DNA from: Oscillospiraceae bacterium
GTDB taxonomy: Bacteria > Bacillota > Clostridia > Oscillospirales > Ruminococcaceae
Length of the DNA stretch: 64,000 nucleotides
Reading direction: 5' to 3'
Assembly (NCBI GenBank): GCA_024404915.1
Contig: JAKSPJ010000011.1
Span: 1-64,000 of the forward strand
In this document: piece after piece, positions 15,358 through 24,513 of the stretch
Position numbering within the stretch: the stretch's first letter is position 1
Layout: the number at the start of each line of letters is the position of its first letter
Position numbers and translations under genes: made by a program
Notes under the pieces: generated by a model
Told to the model about the DNA's origin: nothing
Database searches by the model: none
What the model saw: only the letters and a program-made list of their open reading frames with translations

Positions 15358-16944
15358 TTATTTGTTGTAGGCTGCAAATGCGTTTTCCACGGTTTCCTTC
15401 TCACAGGGCTTTGTGAAAGCAGAGATGACAGGAACCAGTACAATGGAAAGAATCATGAGAATTGCGCCTGCATTGATCGGAGATGCAAGATTCAGCGGGA
15501 GACTTGCTGCCCACTTTACAAAATCGATGCAGTTTTCCTTGAAGAATGTGAAGATGCACATATGTGCCACGGTGGAAATAACACCGAATCCGAAGCTGAC
15601 CCAGACAGCAGCCTTTGTAGTCTTTTTGCTGAACAGACCCCAGAGGAACGGTCCTAAGAAGGAGCCGGAAAGTGCGCCCCAGGAGTAACTCATCAGGGTT
15701 GTGATTGCTGCATTCTTATTCATTGCAATGATAACAGAAATCAGCAGGAAGAAGAGAATCAGGACACGCATTGTGGTGAATTCCTTCTTGTCATCCATTT
15801 TGCCCTTGGATGCAGGACGCAGCAGGTCGTGGGCAAGGGTTGTGGAGGATGTGAGTACCAGTGCGGAAAGTGTGGAGAGGGAAGCACTCAGTACCAAAAC
15901 CACCACAAGACCAATCAGCAGCGGCGGCAGAGCAGTCTGCAGCATATTGGGAACCATTGCATCGAATTCCAGCTTGCCGTTGGAAAGAGTCTGAATTACG
16001 TTGCTGCCCAGGCCCTGGCCGTCCTCTGTGGTGTTGAACAGACGGGTGAAACCGCCCAGCAGATAGCATCCGCCGGAAACAATCAGGCAGAAGAATGTGG
16101 AAATTACCAGGCCACGCTTGATGTCCTTTTCATCACGGATTGCATAGAACTTATGTGTCATCTGCGGAAGTCCCCAGGTACCCAGAGAGGTGAGGATGAC
16201 AACGCCGAAGAGGTTAATGGGATCGGGTCCGAAGAGGGAAGCCAGCTTGCCATCCGGGACAGCAGTGACCTGCTTCAGCATTTCGATGGAACCGCCGAGA
16301 CCATTATTATAATTGAGAATGCAGAGAACCACAGCGGAGATGCCGAAGAGCATAATCATACCCTGAATGAAATCGTTGACTGCAGTTGCAGAATAGCCGC
16401 CCAGAACCACGTAGATTGCGCTCAGAATGGCCATTGCAATCATCACATACTGATATGCATTGGGAGAATTGAGATTGAAAGCCATAGCGAACAATCTGGA
16501 AAGACCGTTATAAACGGATGCGGTATAGGGAATCATAAACAGGAAAACAATGACGGCTGCCACTGTTTTCAGAGAAGTGCTGCCGTAACGCTTCATGAAA
16601 AAGTCCGGCATGGTTTTTGCATCCAGATGCTTTGTCATGAGACGGGTGCGTTTGCCCAGCACCGCCCAGGCGAGGGTTGCGCCGATCAGGGCATTGCCTA
16701 CGCCGATCCAGGCAGCTGAAACGCCGTAGCTCCAGCCGAACTGGCCAGCATAGCCGATGAATACCACGGCAGAGAAATATGCTGTGCCGAAGGCAAAAGC
16801 CGTCATCCAAGGGCCGATTTTGTTTCCACCAAAAACGAAGTCGTTCACACTTTTGGTTTTTCGGGATGTAATGATACCGATGCTGACCATGACGACAGCA
16901 TAGATGACCACTACTACCATAGTAATGATTTGCGAAGTAGTCAT
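15358..16944 (-). CDS. Sodium:solute symporter (SSS family)
   Basis: 528-residue integral membrane carrier with about 13 helices, related to PutP/pantothenate-type sodium symporters. Family features include the N-terminal FVFGGNKIGPWMTAFAFGTAYFSAVVFIGYAGQFGWSYG region and the GGYSATAVNDFIQG block; substrate cannot be told. ATG at 16944 is chosen because GGAGG is 7 nt upstream and the hydrophobic pre-sequence that could extend the frame to 17142 overlaps the promoter at 17032-17060. It stands alone between two divergently or convergently read units. Confidence 0.9.
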   Translation of the reverse strand: MTTSQIITMVVVVIYAVVMVSIGIITSRKTKSVNDFVFGGNKIGPWMTAFAFGTAYFSAVVFIGYAGQFGWSYGVSAAWIGVGNALIGATLAWAVLGKRTRLMTKHLDAKTMPDFFMKRYGSTSLKTVAAVIVFLFMIPYTASVYNGLSRLFAMAFNLNSPNAYQYVMIAMAILSAIYVVLGGYSATAVNDFIQGMIMLFGISAVVLCILNYNNGLGGSIEMLKQVTAVPDGKLASLFGPDPINLFGVVILTSLGTWGLPQMTHKFYAIRDEKDIKRGLVISTFFCLIVSGGCYLLGGFTRLFNTTEDGQGLGSNVIQTLSNGKLEFDAMVPNMLQTALPPLLIGLVVVLVLSASLSTLSALVLTSSTTLAHDLLRPASKGKMDDKKEFTTMRVLILFFLLISVIIAMNKNAAITTLMSYSWGALSGSFLGPFLWGLFSKKTTKAAVWVSFGFGVISTVAHMCIFTFFKENCIDFVKWAASLPLNLASPINAGAILMILSIVLVPVISAFTKPCEKETVENAFAAYNK

Positions 16945-17031
16945 AGAAACCTCCTGTAAAAATAAATTATGACCGTTTTTCAGCTGCCATTCAACGCTTT
17001 TGGGAATGTAAAGCTTTAACGCATCAAAGAA

Positions 17032-17060
17032 ATTATAACATATTAATATTAATCTGTCAA
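17032..17060 (-). promoter_or_regulatory. Consensus promoter of the symporter gene
   Basis: On the minus strand TTGACA (17055-17060) and TATAAT (17032-17037) are 17 bp apart. This gives an 80-nt leader. The remaining sequence from 17061 to 17278 shows nothing I recognise. Confidence 0.88.
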
Positions 17061-17278
17061 GATGAATAAGAAAAATAAACAACAATACATAAAAAGAGAC
17101 TAAAATGAAAAGCGAATTGTACTGGAAGTACAATATACACATGGAAAAGAATGATAAAATTTGAAAACACAGGAAAAATCGTCCAGCTTACATATTAAAA
17201 GAGGAGAAACAGTGTTATGCACATCGCACAAAAAACAATAAACAATTTTTGTTATTCATCCAAAATTAAAAAAAGGTC

Positions 17279-17531
17279 TTTACAATCAGGCAAAGTTGTA
17301 TTATAATGATAACTGTGAGAACACTGTGTAAAAAATATGTGAAACATAGTGGAAATCTTACAAAAAGTTTTACAGTGTGTATATTTGGCTGAAAGCGTGT
17401 TCCTAGGGCAGTGTAAACGCACGGGTGCGGTGCCCGGGAAAAGCAAGCAGGCAGGATGTACGCCAGAACAGAATATATTCACAGTATGTACTGGCTGTGA
17501 TTATATAAAAAAAAACGGGAGGGTTTTTATC
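17279..17531 (+). promoter_or_regulatory. Promoter and 218-nt leader of the GH9 cellulase gene
   Basis: TTTACA (17279-17284) and TATAAT (17302-17307) with a 17-bp spacer; start near 17314. The leader to the ATG at 17532 is about 218 nt. It contains a GC-rich segment (17395-17460) and a hairpin with TCACAG/CTGTGA arms (17480-17501) shortly before the GGGAGGG ribosome site. No known riboswitch class was recognised. The GH48 gene has a leader of nearly the same length. Confidence 0.7.
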
Positions 17532-20500
17532 ATGAAAAGATCAAAGAAGATCGTTGCGAGCCTTTGTTCACTCGCAATGGCACTTCCGACCGTGGCTAAT
17601 GTTGTCACAATGACAGCATCCGCAGGCCAGGTGTTGGGAGAGACCTCATTTACAAACAAGGCTTTGCCTTGGCATACTTGTGAATCCAGCCCTGCAAAGC
17701 AGGACTTCGAGTTCGCAGGTAAGGAGTTCCACATTACTGTTAAGGAACCGGTTGGTGCTGAGAAGTCCAAGTGGGACCTGCAGTTCAGACATCGTAACCT
17801 GAACTTCAAGAAGGGCCACGTTTATGAGGTCAGCTGTGATATCAAGGCAAGCAGAGCAGGTATGGAAGTCTGCTCCAAGATTGGTAACACAAAGGGTGAC
17901 GAAGAGTACTTCGACCTGAAGCCGGAAGGCTTCGTAATGGGCCCGCACATGGGCGGCGGCGGCATGGGCTGGGGTTCTCCTGTCAGCCTGACAACCAGCT
18001 ACCAGACCTTCACAGGCACATTTACTCCTACTCAGGATCTGGAATCCGTTGAGTGGGCATTCCACTATGCAAACGACAGCAACGGCTACGGCGGCAACGC
18101 AAAGGCTGGCGATGAAATCTTCTTCGACAACATGTCCATCATTTGTAAGACATGCGGCGATGGCGAATGGAGCGCTGAAAAGTGCGACGCTAACCCTGCA
18201 AACTCCTACGGTGCTGTTAACCGTGATTACAGTGCTGCTGAGAACCCGGAGATGAAGGTCAACGGCAAGCTTGTTAACTTCATCTCTGTTAACCAGATTG
18301 GTTACTATCCGGAACTGTCCAAGGTCGCTACACTGGGCGACAACAAGGGCGATCTGCTCTACGGTGCTTCCACAATCGATCTTTCCGGCACCTACACATG
18401 GGAACTGGTAAACGCTGCAAGCGGTACCGTTGTTACTTCCGGTCAGACAACTGCTGCTAAGAAGGATGCTGATTCTGCTGATACCGTCTGCAAGATTGAT
18501 TTCTCCGATTACACCACACCGGGCAGATACTATCTGCGCATTAAGGGCCAGGATTGGAGATCCTTCGAGTTCAATATCGGCGACAACATCTACACAGATA
18601 CGTCCCACAACATGCTGACAAATGCTCTGAACTACTTCTATCAGAACCGTTCTGGTGTTGATATCGAAGCAAAATACATCACCTCCGGTGATAAGACGAC
18701 ACTTGCTCACGAGGGCGGCCATAAGACAGATACAGCTGATATCCAGAAGATCTGGAAGAACGAGTATCTTGATAAGTCTGAGGCAACAAGCACATATGCT
18801 TCCTCCAAGCTGACAGCTAACGGCGGTTGGTATGATGCTGGTGACCACGGTAAGTACGTTGTTAACGGCGGTATCTCTGTCTGGACTCTCCAGAATATGT
18901 ACGAGAGAGCTACATTCAGCGAGGAGACTATGGCTAAGTTTGCTGATGGTTCCGGCACATGTGTCATTCCGGAATCCAACAACAAGGTTCCGGATGTTCT
19001 GGATGAAGCTGCTGTTGAGCTCGACTGGATTGCACAGATGAAGGTTGAAGCATCCGAGCCCACATGGGGTAAGGTTGCAGAAGGTCTGTACTACCACAAG
19101 CTCCATGACCATAAGTGGACCGGTCTTGCAACCAGACCTTACGACTATGAAAAAGAGTGGGGCACCACACGTATTGTAAAGCCGCCAACGTTCGCAGCTA
19201 CACTGAACTATGCAGCTTGCGCAGCTCAGGCAGCAAGACTTTGGGAGCCGTATAATTCCGAAAAGGCTGCTACTTACCTCAGCACTGCTAAGGAAGCTTA
19301 TCAGGCAGTTCAGAAGTGGTGGTATGAAGCAAAGGCTAACGAGGAGACAAATGAGAATTCCCTGTATGCTCCGATGAACCAGGCAAAGGGCGGCGGTCCT
19401 TACGGTGATAACGAAGTTCGTGATGACATCTACTGGGCAGCTTGCGAAATCTTTATTTCTGCTTCTAAGATGGCCGACAACGATGCTGCTACATACCAGA
19501 AGGAAGTTGCAAAGTACTCCAACGCTTACAAGGTTACTACCAGAATCACTGGTGGTGAAAACCAGGGTGGTGAAGGTTCCTACACCACATTCAACTGGGG
19601 TAATACTGCTTCTGCTGGTTCCATGTCTCTGGCTCTCCACAAGGATCTGCTGAGCGATTCCGAGAAGTCTACTCTGGAATCTTCTATCCTCGAGGCAGCT
19701 AATGATTACCTCAAGACAGAGGATGAGCAGGGTTACGGTATCCCGTACAAGTATGATGGCCCTGGCTACACCGATGAGAACAACCTGGATAAGTCCATTG
19801 TTATCAATGGTTATGAGTGGGGTTCCAACTCCATGGTTATCAACAACCTGATGGTTATGGCTTATGCTTATGACCAGTCCGGCGATAAGAAGTACCTGAG
19901 CGGCGTTACAACCGGTATGGACTACCTGCTTGGTAACAACCCGCTGTCCTTCTCCTTCGTAACAGGTTACGGTTCTTACCACGAGAAGAACCCGCACCAC
20001 AGATATTGGTCTTACGAGCTGGATAAGACTCTGCCTATGGCACCGGACGGCGTTCTCTCCGGCGGTCCGAATGCAGGTCTCCAGGATCCGTATGTCCGTG
20101 CACTGGGCTTCACACCTGGTGAATCAACCAACCCGTCTCAGAGATGCTTCGTTGACTCCATCGAAGCTTGGTCCACCAACGAGGTTACCATTAACTGGAA
20201 CGCTCCTCTGGCTTGGATTGTTGAGTTCCTCCAGGATAAGGATGTAAAGTACGATTTCAGCGCTGAAGGTACTCCTACTCCCGATGATCCGAATGAGGCT
20301 GACTGGGGTAACACAGACTGCTCCAAAGGCGACACACCCTATGACCGTGTGGACGTTGCCGATGCTGTTCTGCTTGCTCGCTTCCTTGCTGAAGATTCTA
20401 CAGCGACGGTTTCTGCACAGGGCAAACTGAATGCAGACGTTGTTGGTGACGGTGCTCTGAACTCTGATGACGTTGCAAAGATTCTGAAGTTCGTTGCACG

Positions 20501-20540
20501 TAGCATTGATTATGATGCAATGGGCACAAAGTCCAAGTAA
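17532..20540 (+). CDS. Cellulosomal GH9 glucanase (CBM4-like module, Ig-like, GH9, dockerin)
   Basis: 1002-residue secreted cellulase. Order of modules: signal peptide (about 1-32, cut after TASA), a CBM4-like carbohydrate-binding module (about 35-210), an Ig-like domain (about 245-345), the GH9 catalytic domain (about 350-905) and a dockerin (from 924). The family's catalytic Asp pair is visible in GGWYDAGDHGKY (Asp435, Asp438) and the acid in STNEVTINWNAPL (Glu884). The first dockerin loop is longer than canonical (DCSKGDTPYDRVDVADA). Codon use is highly biased (mostly AAG for Lys), which fits very high expression. The dockerin DNA is nearly identical to that of the GH48 gene. Confidence 0.95.
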   Translation: MKRSKKIVASLCSLAMALPTVANVVTMTASAGQVLGETSFTNKALPWHTCESSPAKQDFEFAGKEFHITVKEPVGAEKSKWDLQFRHRNLNFKKGHVYEVSCDIKASRAGMEVCSKIGNTKGDEEYFDLKPEGFVMGPHMGGGGMGWGSPVSLTTSYQTFTGTFTPTQDLESVEWAFHYANDSNGYGGNAKAGDEIFFDNMSIICKTCGDGEWSAEKCDANPANSYGAVNRDYSAAENPEMKVNGKLVNFISVNQIGYYPELSKVATLGDNKGDLLYGASTIDLSGTYTWELVNAASGTVVTSGQTTAAKKDADSADTVCKIDFSDYTTPGRYYLRIKGQDWRSFEFNIGDNIYTDTSHNMLTNALNYFYQNRSGVDIEAKYITSGDKTTLAHEGGHKTDTADIQKIWKNEYLDKSEATSTYASSKLTANGGWYDAGDHGKYVVNGGISVWTLQNMYERATFSEETMAKFADGSGTCVIPESNNKVPDVLDEAAVELDWIAQMKVEASEPTWGKVAEGLYYHKLHDHKWTGLATRPYDYEKEWGTTRIVKPPTFAATLNYAACAAQAARLWEPYNSEKAATYLSTAKEAYQAVQKWWYEAKANEETNENSLYAPMNQAKGGGPYGDNEVRDDIYWAACEIFISASKMADNDAATYQKEVAKYSNAYKVTTRITGGENQGGEGSYTTFNWGNTASAGSMSLALHKDLLSDSEKSTLESSILEAANDYLKTEDEQGYGIPYKYDGPGYTDENNLDKSIVINGYEWGSNSMVINNLMVMAYAYDQSGDKKYLSGVTTGMDYLLGNNPLSFSFVTGYGSYHEKNPHHRYWSYELDKTLPMAPDGVLSGGPNAGLQDPYVRALGFTPGESTNPSQRCFVDSIEAWSTNEVTINWNAPLAWIVEFLQDKDVKYDFSAEGTPTPDDPNEADWGNTDCSKGDTPYDRVDVADAVLLARFLAEDSTATVSAQGKLNADVVGDGALNSDDVAKILKFVARSIDYDAMGTKSK

Positions 20541-20543
20541 TTC
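20301..20543 (+). repeat. Dockerin-encoding repeat, copy 1
   Basis: This 243-bp segment aligns without gaps to 48624-48866 with about 12 mismatches counted by eye, including the stop codon and 3 nt beyond it. Most differences lie at third positions or in the last codons. Confidence 0.9.
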
Positions 20544-20556
20544 CTAACTAAATTAA

Positions 20557-20590
20557 ATGAGGACACATTAATTTGTGTCCTCATTTTTTA
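20557..20590 (+). terminator. Terminator of the GH9 gene
   Basis: An 11-bp stem (ATGAGGACACA at 20557-20567 with TGTGTCCTCAT at 20574-20584) is followed by six T. Confidence 0.9.
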
Positions 20591-20609
20591 TGAAATAGTG
20601 TATAAATAA

Positions 20610-20638
20610 GGACATTTCAGAAACTGAAATGTCCTTTT
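20610..20638. terminator. Hairpin between the convergent GH9 and nnrD genes
   Basis: A perfect 11-bp stem (GGACATTTCAG at 20610-20620 and CTGAAATGTCC at 20624-20634) has a 3-nt loop. TTTT follows on the plus strand and TTATTTAT on the minus strand, so it may serve the convergent minus-strand gene. Confidence 0.6.
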
Positions 20639-20641
20639 GCT

Positions 20642-22162
20642 TTATTCGAGATTTGCAAATACCAGAGGAATCTGGTTGATAATGTCGCTTGGCAGCATGG
20701 AACGCTTGGAGAATTCTGCCGCTGCGCAATCTCCTGCCAGGCCATGAACATATACGCCTATTTGAGCCGCCGCATTCGGTTCGATGTGCTGTGCGGTCAG
20801 GCTTGCTATAATGCCTGCCAGCACATCTCCGCTGCCGCCTTTGCTCATGCCGGAGTTGCCATTGGTATTGATAGAAGCTCGCTCCGATGATGCAACAATG
20901 GTACCTGCGCCTTTGAGAACAAGAATGGTTTTGGGATATCTGATTACAAATCGTTTTGCCGCTGATACTCTGTCCATCTGGATTTCCTCCGTGGAACAGT
21001 GCAGCAGCCGAGACATTTCCCCGGGGTGAGGCGTGAGGATTATCGTTGATTTTGCTCGATTCAGCACATCCAATCTGTTGCAGATGACATTCAGTGCATC
21101 TGCATCCAGTACCATGGGGCATTCAATCTGTGGAATCAAAGCGGTAATCATTTCCCGCAATGCATCCGACTGCCCCAGACCGCATCCCATAAGAACGCAG
21201 GTGGCAGTTTTGGCGGCTTCCAGAATTGCAGGGACAGCCTGCTGTGTGAGCATGCCGTTGTAATCTCCGTTCAATGGGAGAATCATTGCCTCCGGATTAT
21301 GTGATATTAATAGCCGGCACACATCAGGCTCTGAGGCAAGGGTGTACAGGCCAACGCCGCAGCGAAGTGCTGCCTGGGAGGCAAGAATCGCTGCTCCGGG
21401 CATATTTCTGGAACCTGCAATGGTCAGCAATTTGCCAAACATGCCCTTATGTGCATTCAGAGGACGGGGCGGCAGCATTTCCTTTACACTATCGCTGGAG
21501 ATGTGCTTTACGGGGTATGTGAGCTCCCCGAATGCGGCTTCCGGTATACCGATTTTTGCAAGGAAAATGGCTCCGCATTTTTCAGAAAGGGGCGGCAGGA
21601 ACAGTCCCATTTTTGCTGCTCCGAATGTAATGGTTGCTGTGCACCGCAGCACGGAATCTGAAGCACTGCCAGTCAGACCGTTTCCGCCGCTGGGAATATC
21701 CACTGCAACACAGATTTTGTTTGGATCTGCATTGATAACATCGAACAGCTGTTTAATCTGACTGCTTAATTCTCCCCGAAAACCAATGCCGAAAATTCCG
21801 TCAACAATCATTTTATGATCAGCAGCCAGCTGCAGGATTTTCTCTGGATCGGATTCCACGGTGACTTGTTTCATTTTTTTGAATTGTGAATAAGCGGTAC
21901 GGGTTTTGGGCATACCGTTCACAAGGCAAATGGTGATTTTCAGCTTTCTTGAAAGCAGTGCTGCAGCGGCATAGCAATCTCCGCCGTTGTTGCCGTTGCC
22001 GCATAAAAACATCACCTCTGTGATTTTTTCCTGTAATGCAATGCGGGCAATATGTTCTGCCAGGCCTTTTCCTGCAGATTCCATCATTTGCAGGTAGGAT
22101 ATACCTGCCTGATTGGTTTGTTCTTCAAGCTTCATCATTTCCAGGGGTGTAACCAAGCGCAT
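20642..22162 (-). CDS. nnrD: Bifunctional NAD(P)HX epimerase / dehydratase
   Basis: 506-residue repair enzyme that restores hydrated NADH and NADPH. The N-terminal half is the epimerase (YjeF-N) with FLCGNGNNGGDCYAAA and VDGIFGIGFRGEL; the C-terminal half is the ADP- or ATP-dependent dehydratase with NAHKGMFGKLLTIAGS, MGCGLGQ, LDADALN, LTPHPGEMSRLL and GNSGMSKGGSGDVLAG. Length fits the two-domain family. AGGAGGAAC lies before the ATG. The following small membrane protein gene lies 14 nt upstream in the same direction, so they are probably co-transcribed. Confidence 0.95.
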   Translation of the reverse strand: MRLVTPLEMMKLEEQTNQAGISYLQMMESAGKGLAEHIARIALQEKITEVMFLCGNGNNGGDCYAAAALLSRKLKITICLVNGMPKTRTAYSQFKKMKQVTVESDPEKILQLAADHKMIVDGIFGIGFRGELSSQIKQLFDVINADPNKICVAVDIPSGGNGLTGSASDSVLRCTATITFGAAKMGLFLPPLSEKCGAIFLAKIGIPEAAFGELTYPVKHISSDSVKEMLPPRPLNAHKGMFGKLLTIAGSRNMPGAAILASQAALRCGVGLYTLASEPDVCRLLISHNPEAMILPLNGDYNGMLTQQAVPAILEAAKTATCVLMGCGLGQSDALREMITALIPQIECPMVLDADALNVICNRLDVLNRAKSTIILTPHPGEMSRLLHCSTEEIQMDRVSAAKRFVIRYPKTILVLKGAGTIVASSERASINTNGNSGMSKGGSGDVLAGIIASLTAQHIEPNAAAQIGVYVHGLAGDCAAAEFSKRSMLPSDIINQIPLVFANLE

Positions 22163-22176
22163 GACTGTTCCTCCTG

Positions 22177-22698
22177 TTACTGTGCGTTATCAGATTCCCA
22201 GCGGAAATTAAGATTTCTGGGAAGATGTTTTGCCAGATAGATAAGAATATCGTCGTTGGGAGTCCAGACCAGTCTCGTCTGACCATACCCGGTATCGTCA
22301 AAGTCTGCATAGAATGCAGAAGCATCCTGTGCGGTGCAGGCGAGAATCATAGTGGTAGATGCGCTTGTGTTTTCTGCGTCCGCCAGTTTTCCGAAGGCGG
22401 TAAACTGATTCAGTGTGACCTCAATCATCTGTTTGCGCTTATTTTCAGCAATGATTTTCGTGACGGTGAGCTGGTCTCCTGATATAATGTACTCGTATTC
22501 AATGCGATTGGAGTTCCAGAAAAACCAGGTTGCAAACCCCAGAATTGTGCTGATCAGAAGGAGAAAATATTTTCCGACAGCCATTGCCAGTATGACGCTG
22601 AGCAGTGTGATCAGGCCGCCTCCCAATAGAATGGCTGTCTTTTTTCCAGCATTGTCCGTTTTGGGGACAATCAGTTCTCTGTAATCAGATCCGAGCAT
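22177..22698 (-). CDS. Small membrane protein, DUF6106-like
   Basis: 173-residue protein with two adjacent membrane helices (about residues 22-42 and 45-62) followed by a soluble domain that begins with IEYEYIISGDQLTVTKI, which resembles a PH-like fold. It looks like DUF6106 proteins of Clostridia; the function is unknown. AAAGGA precedes the ATG. It is sandwiched between the diguanylate cyclase gene and nnrD on the same strand, and may form part of one operon. Confidence 0.6.
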   Translation of the reverse strand: MLGSDYRELIVPKTDNAGKKTAILLGGGLITLLSVILAMAVGKYFLLLISTILGFATWFFWNSNRIEYEYIISGDQLTVTKIIAENKRKQMIEVTLNQFTAFGKLADAENTSASTTMILACTAQDASAFYADFDDTGYGQTRLVWTPNDDILIYLAKHLPRNLNFRWESDNAQ

Positions 22699-22722
22699 AA
22701 TTGAATCCTTTCTTTTGTGTAT

Positions 22723-24150
22723 TCAGTTTTGTTCTTTTTCGTGGTATTCCTGTTTCCGTACATACATAATCTGGTCCGCACGTTCAAACAATTCGTGACT
22801 TGTTTCTTTGCCGGTATACTCTGCGCTGCCATAACTGAAGGTCACATGATAGGGCAGAAAATCGAAATCTATTTTGCTGAATTCCTCCAGTGTCTGCTGC
22901 ATAATCTGTTCTGCCAGGGTTTTGTTGCAGCGGAAAATGACAGAGAATTCCTCACCGCCGTAGCGGAATACCTCGCCGCATCTGCCGCAGATTTTCTGCA
23001 TCAGGTCTGCCATCGCAATCAGAATCACATCACCGTTTGCGTGGCCGTAGGTATCATTGACCTTTTTGAAGCTGTTGATATCGGCAATGGTCACGGTCAG
23101 GGAACGGCTGTACTTCTGGGCGTTTTCCATTTCTTCATCCAGCATCGGATAAAAGCAGGCATGATTCAGCAGGCCTGTCATTGCATCACGGTTCAGCCGA
23201 GCACGGATTTCGGTAATATCATCAAAGGTGATGAGTTTTCCACGACTGTTTCCGCCGTTGCTCCACTCGGTAATTCTGCGCTGGTAGCTGGCAGTGCCCA
23301 CGAGGATGGAAGCATATTTTTCTTCACAGAGCTGGCTGAAATCAATGGGGCCGGAGCGGAGCACAGGTGTGCTTAAAGCAGGGATAATCTGAATGGCACG
23401 CTGATTTGCATAAATCAGGTGGTTGTCCTTATCCAGAAATACCAGACCTGTTTCCATGTTCTGCAGCAGTTCTTCCTTATTCAGCAAGCCAAAACGGAAG
23501 ATACAGATGGAAATAAGCAGGGCACCAACCATAACACCAACGGAGGCTACATCATATCCGCCGGTCCAGCCGGAAAGGTACATCAAAAGGGAAAGGAACG
23601 GAATCATGCATGCCATCAGAAGCCGTGTGTTATTGTCCTTGTCCTTGCCGTGAAGATTGATGCGCTGATACAGGCAGAAGCTGATAAATATCATGGCGAC
23701 AACTATATTATATGCCATGAAAAGATAATAAAACGGGCCGGGAATGATATTGAGCAAACCATTTTCCCGTAATTCGATTGCTCGGTAGTACAGATTGTGC
23801 TGCTCTGATGTGAATACCATGCCAAGCGTCAGAATTGGAATAGGGTACAGGAAAAACAGCCATATTTTTGGTACCTTTGCGTGATAAAGCCTCAGGACCA
23901 GAACCAATAAAACCGGGTTTACAAAGGTTCTGCCGATATAGCCGAATTTTAGTGCCATGATTTTGGCATCAGTGGAAAGTGCATTCAGTTCCATATAATA
24001 GGATGCCATCATGATAAATGAGCAGAACAGACCAAGAATAGCAAATTCCCGGAATCTGTGTTCTTTGGAATCGTTCAGCAGAATGATTGCCGCTGCTATT
24101 GTAACAGCGATTCCGCCAAGCAATGTATAGGAAATGACGGTGCCGAGCAT
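22723..24150 (-). CDS. Membrane-bound diguanylate cyclase (7TM sensor, GGDEF)
   Basis: 475-residue protein predicted to make cyclic di-GMP. The N-terminus (about 1-225) has seven membrane helices of the histidine-kinase N-terminal 7TM type. A PAS-like linker follows (about 230-305), then the GGDEF domain with DAMTGLLNHACF, DINSFKKVNDTYGHANGD and the active-site motif GGEEF. The inhibitory I-site five residues before it reads RCGE rather than RxxD, so product inhibition may be weak. AGGAGGTG precedes the ATG. No cyclic-di-GMP riboswitch was recognised in the window. Confidence 0.92.
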   Translation of the reverse strand: MLGTVISYTLLGGIAVTIAAAIILLNDSKEHRFREFAILGLFCSFIMMASYYMELNALSTDAKIMALKFGYIGRTFVNPVLLVLVLRLYHAKVPKIWLFFLYPIPILTLGMVFTSEQHNLYYRAIELRENGLLNIIPGPFYYLFMAYNIVVAMIFISFCLYQRINLHGKDKDNNTRLLMACMIPFLSLLMYLSGWTGGYDVASVGVMVGALLISICIFRFGLLNKEELLQNMETGLVFLDKDNHLIYANQRAIQIIPALSTPVLRSGPIDFSQLCEEKYASILVGTASYQRRITEWSNGGNSRGKLITFDDITEIRARLNRDAMTGLLNHACFYPMLDEEMENAQKYSRSLTVTIADINSFKKVNDTYGHANGDVILIAMADLMQKICGRCGEVFRYGGEEFSVIFRCNKTLAEQIMQQTLEEFSKIDFDFLPYHVTFSYGSAEYTGKETSHELFERADQIMYVRKQEYHEKEQN

Positions 24151-24315
24151 TTATGCACCTCCTTTTGTGAAGCGATTTTCAAATGAAGAATGATACTCTT
24201 TGTATTGTGAAGGAACAGCAGCTGTTCGAGTTCCAAAAACTTGCGGACAACGTGGATTTCTCTGCTGCCGTCCGAAAAAGGCAAAAGCATTTTATGCTGT
24301 GCAGTAGTACTTTTA

Positions 24316-24344
24316 ATTATACCATATTTATATATAAAAGTCAA
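24316..24344 (-). promoter_or_regulatory. Promoter of the diguanylate cyclase operon
   Basis: On the minus strand TTGACT (24339-24344) and TATAAT (24316-24321) are 17 bp apart, giving a leader of about 160 nt in which no known element was recognised. Confidence 0.82.
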
Positions 24345-24444
24345 CGAATATTTTTGTTGGAATTATGATTATTTTATGAAAACAGATCTGTATTTTCTTG
24401 AGTGAATATGAGACAATTGGTAATCAAAACAGAAGAAAAACATA

Positions 24445-24473
24445 TTGATGAAAAACAGAAGATGTGCTATACT
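24445..24473 (+). promoter_or_regulatory. Promoter of the pectate lyase gene
   Basis: TTGATG (24445-24450) and TATACT (24468-24473) with a 17-bp spacer. The leader is only about 34 nt, unlike the long leaders of the GH9 and GH48 genes. Confidence 0.75.
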
Positions 24474-24513
24474 AGTGATATAAATTCGCATACAGCGATG
24501 TGGGAGGGTTAAT

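Noticed and set aside
17646..20000. 784-residue open frame on the minus strand
   Set aside because: It lies wholly antisense to the GH9 gene; its length follows from the biased codon use of that gene. There is no ribosome site and the protein resembles no family.
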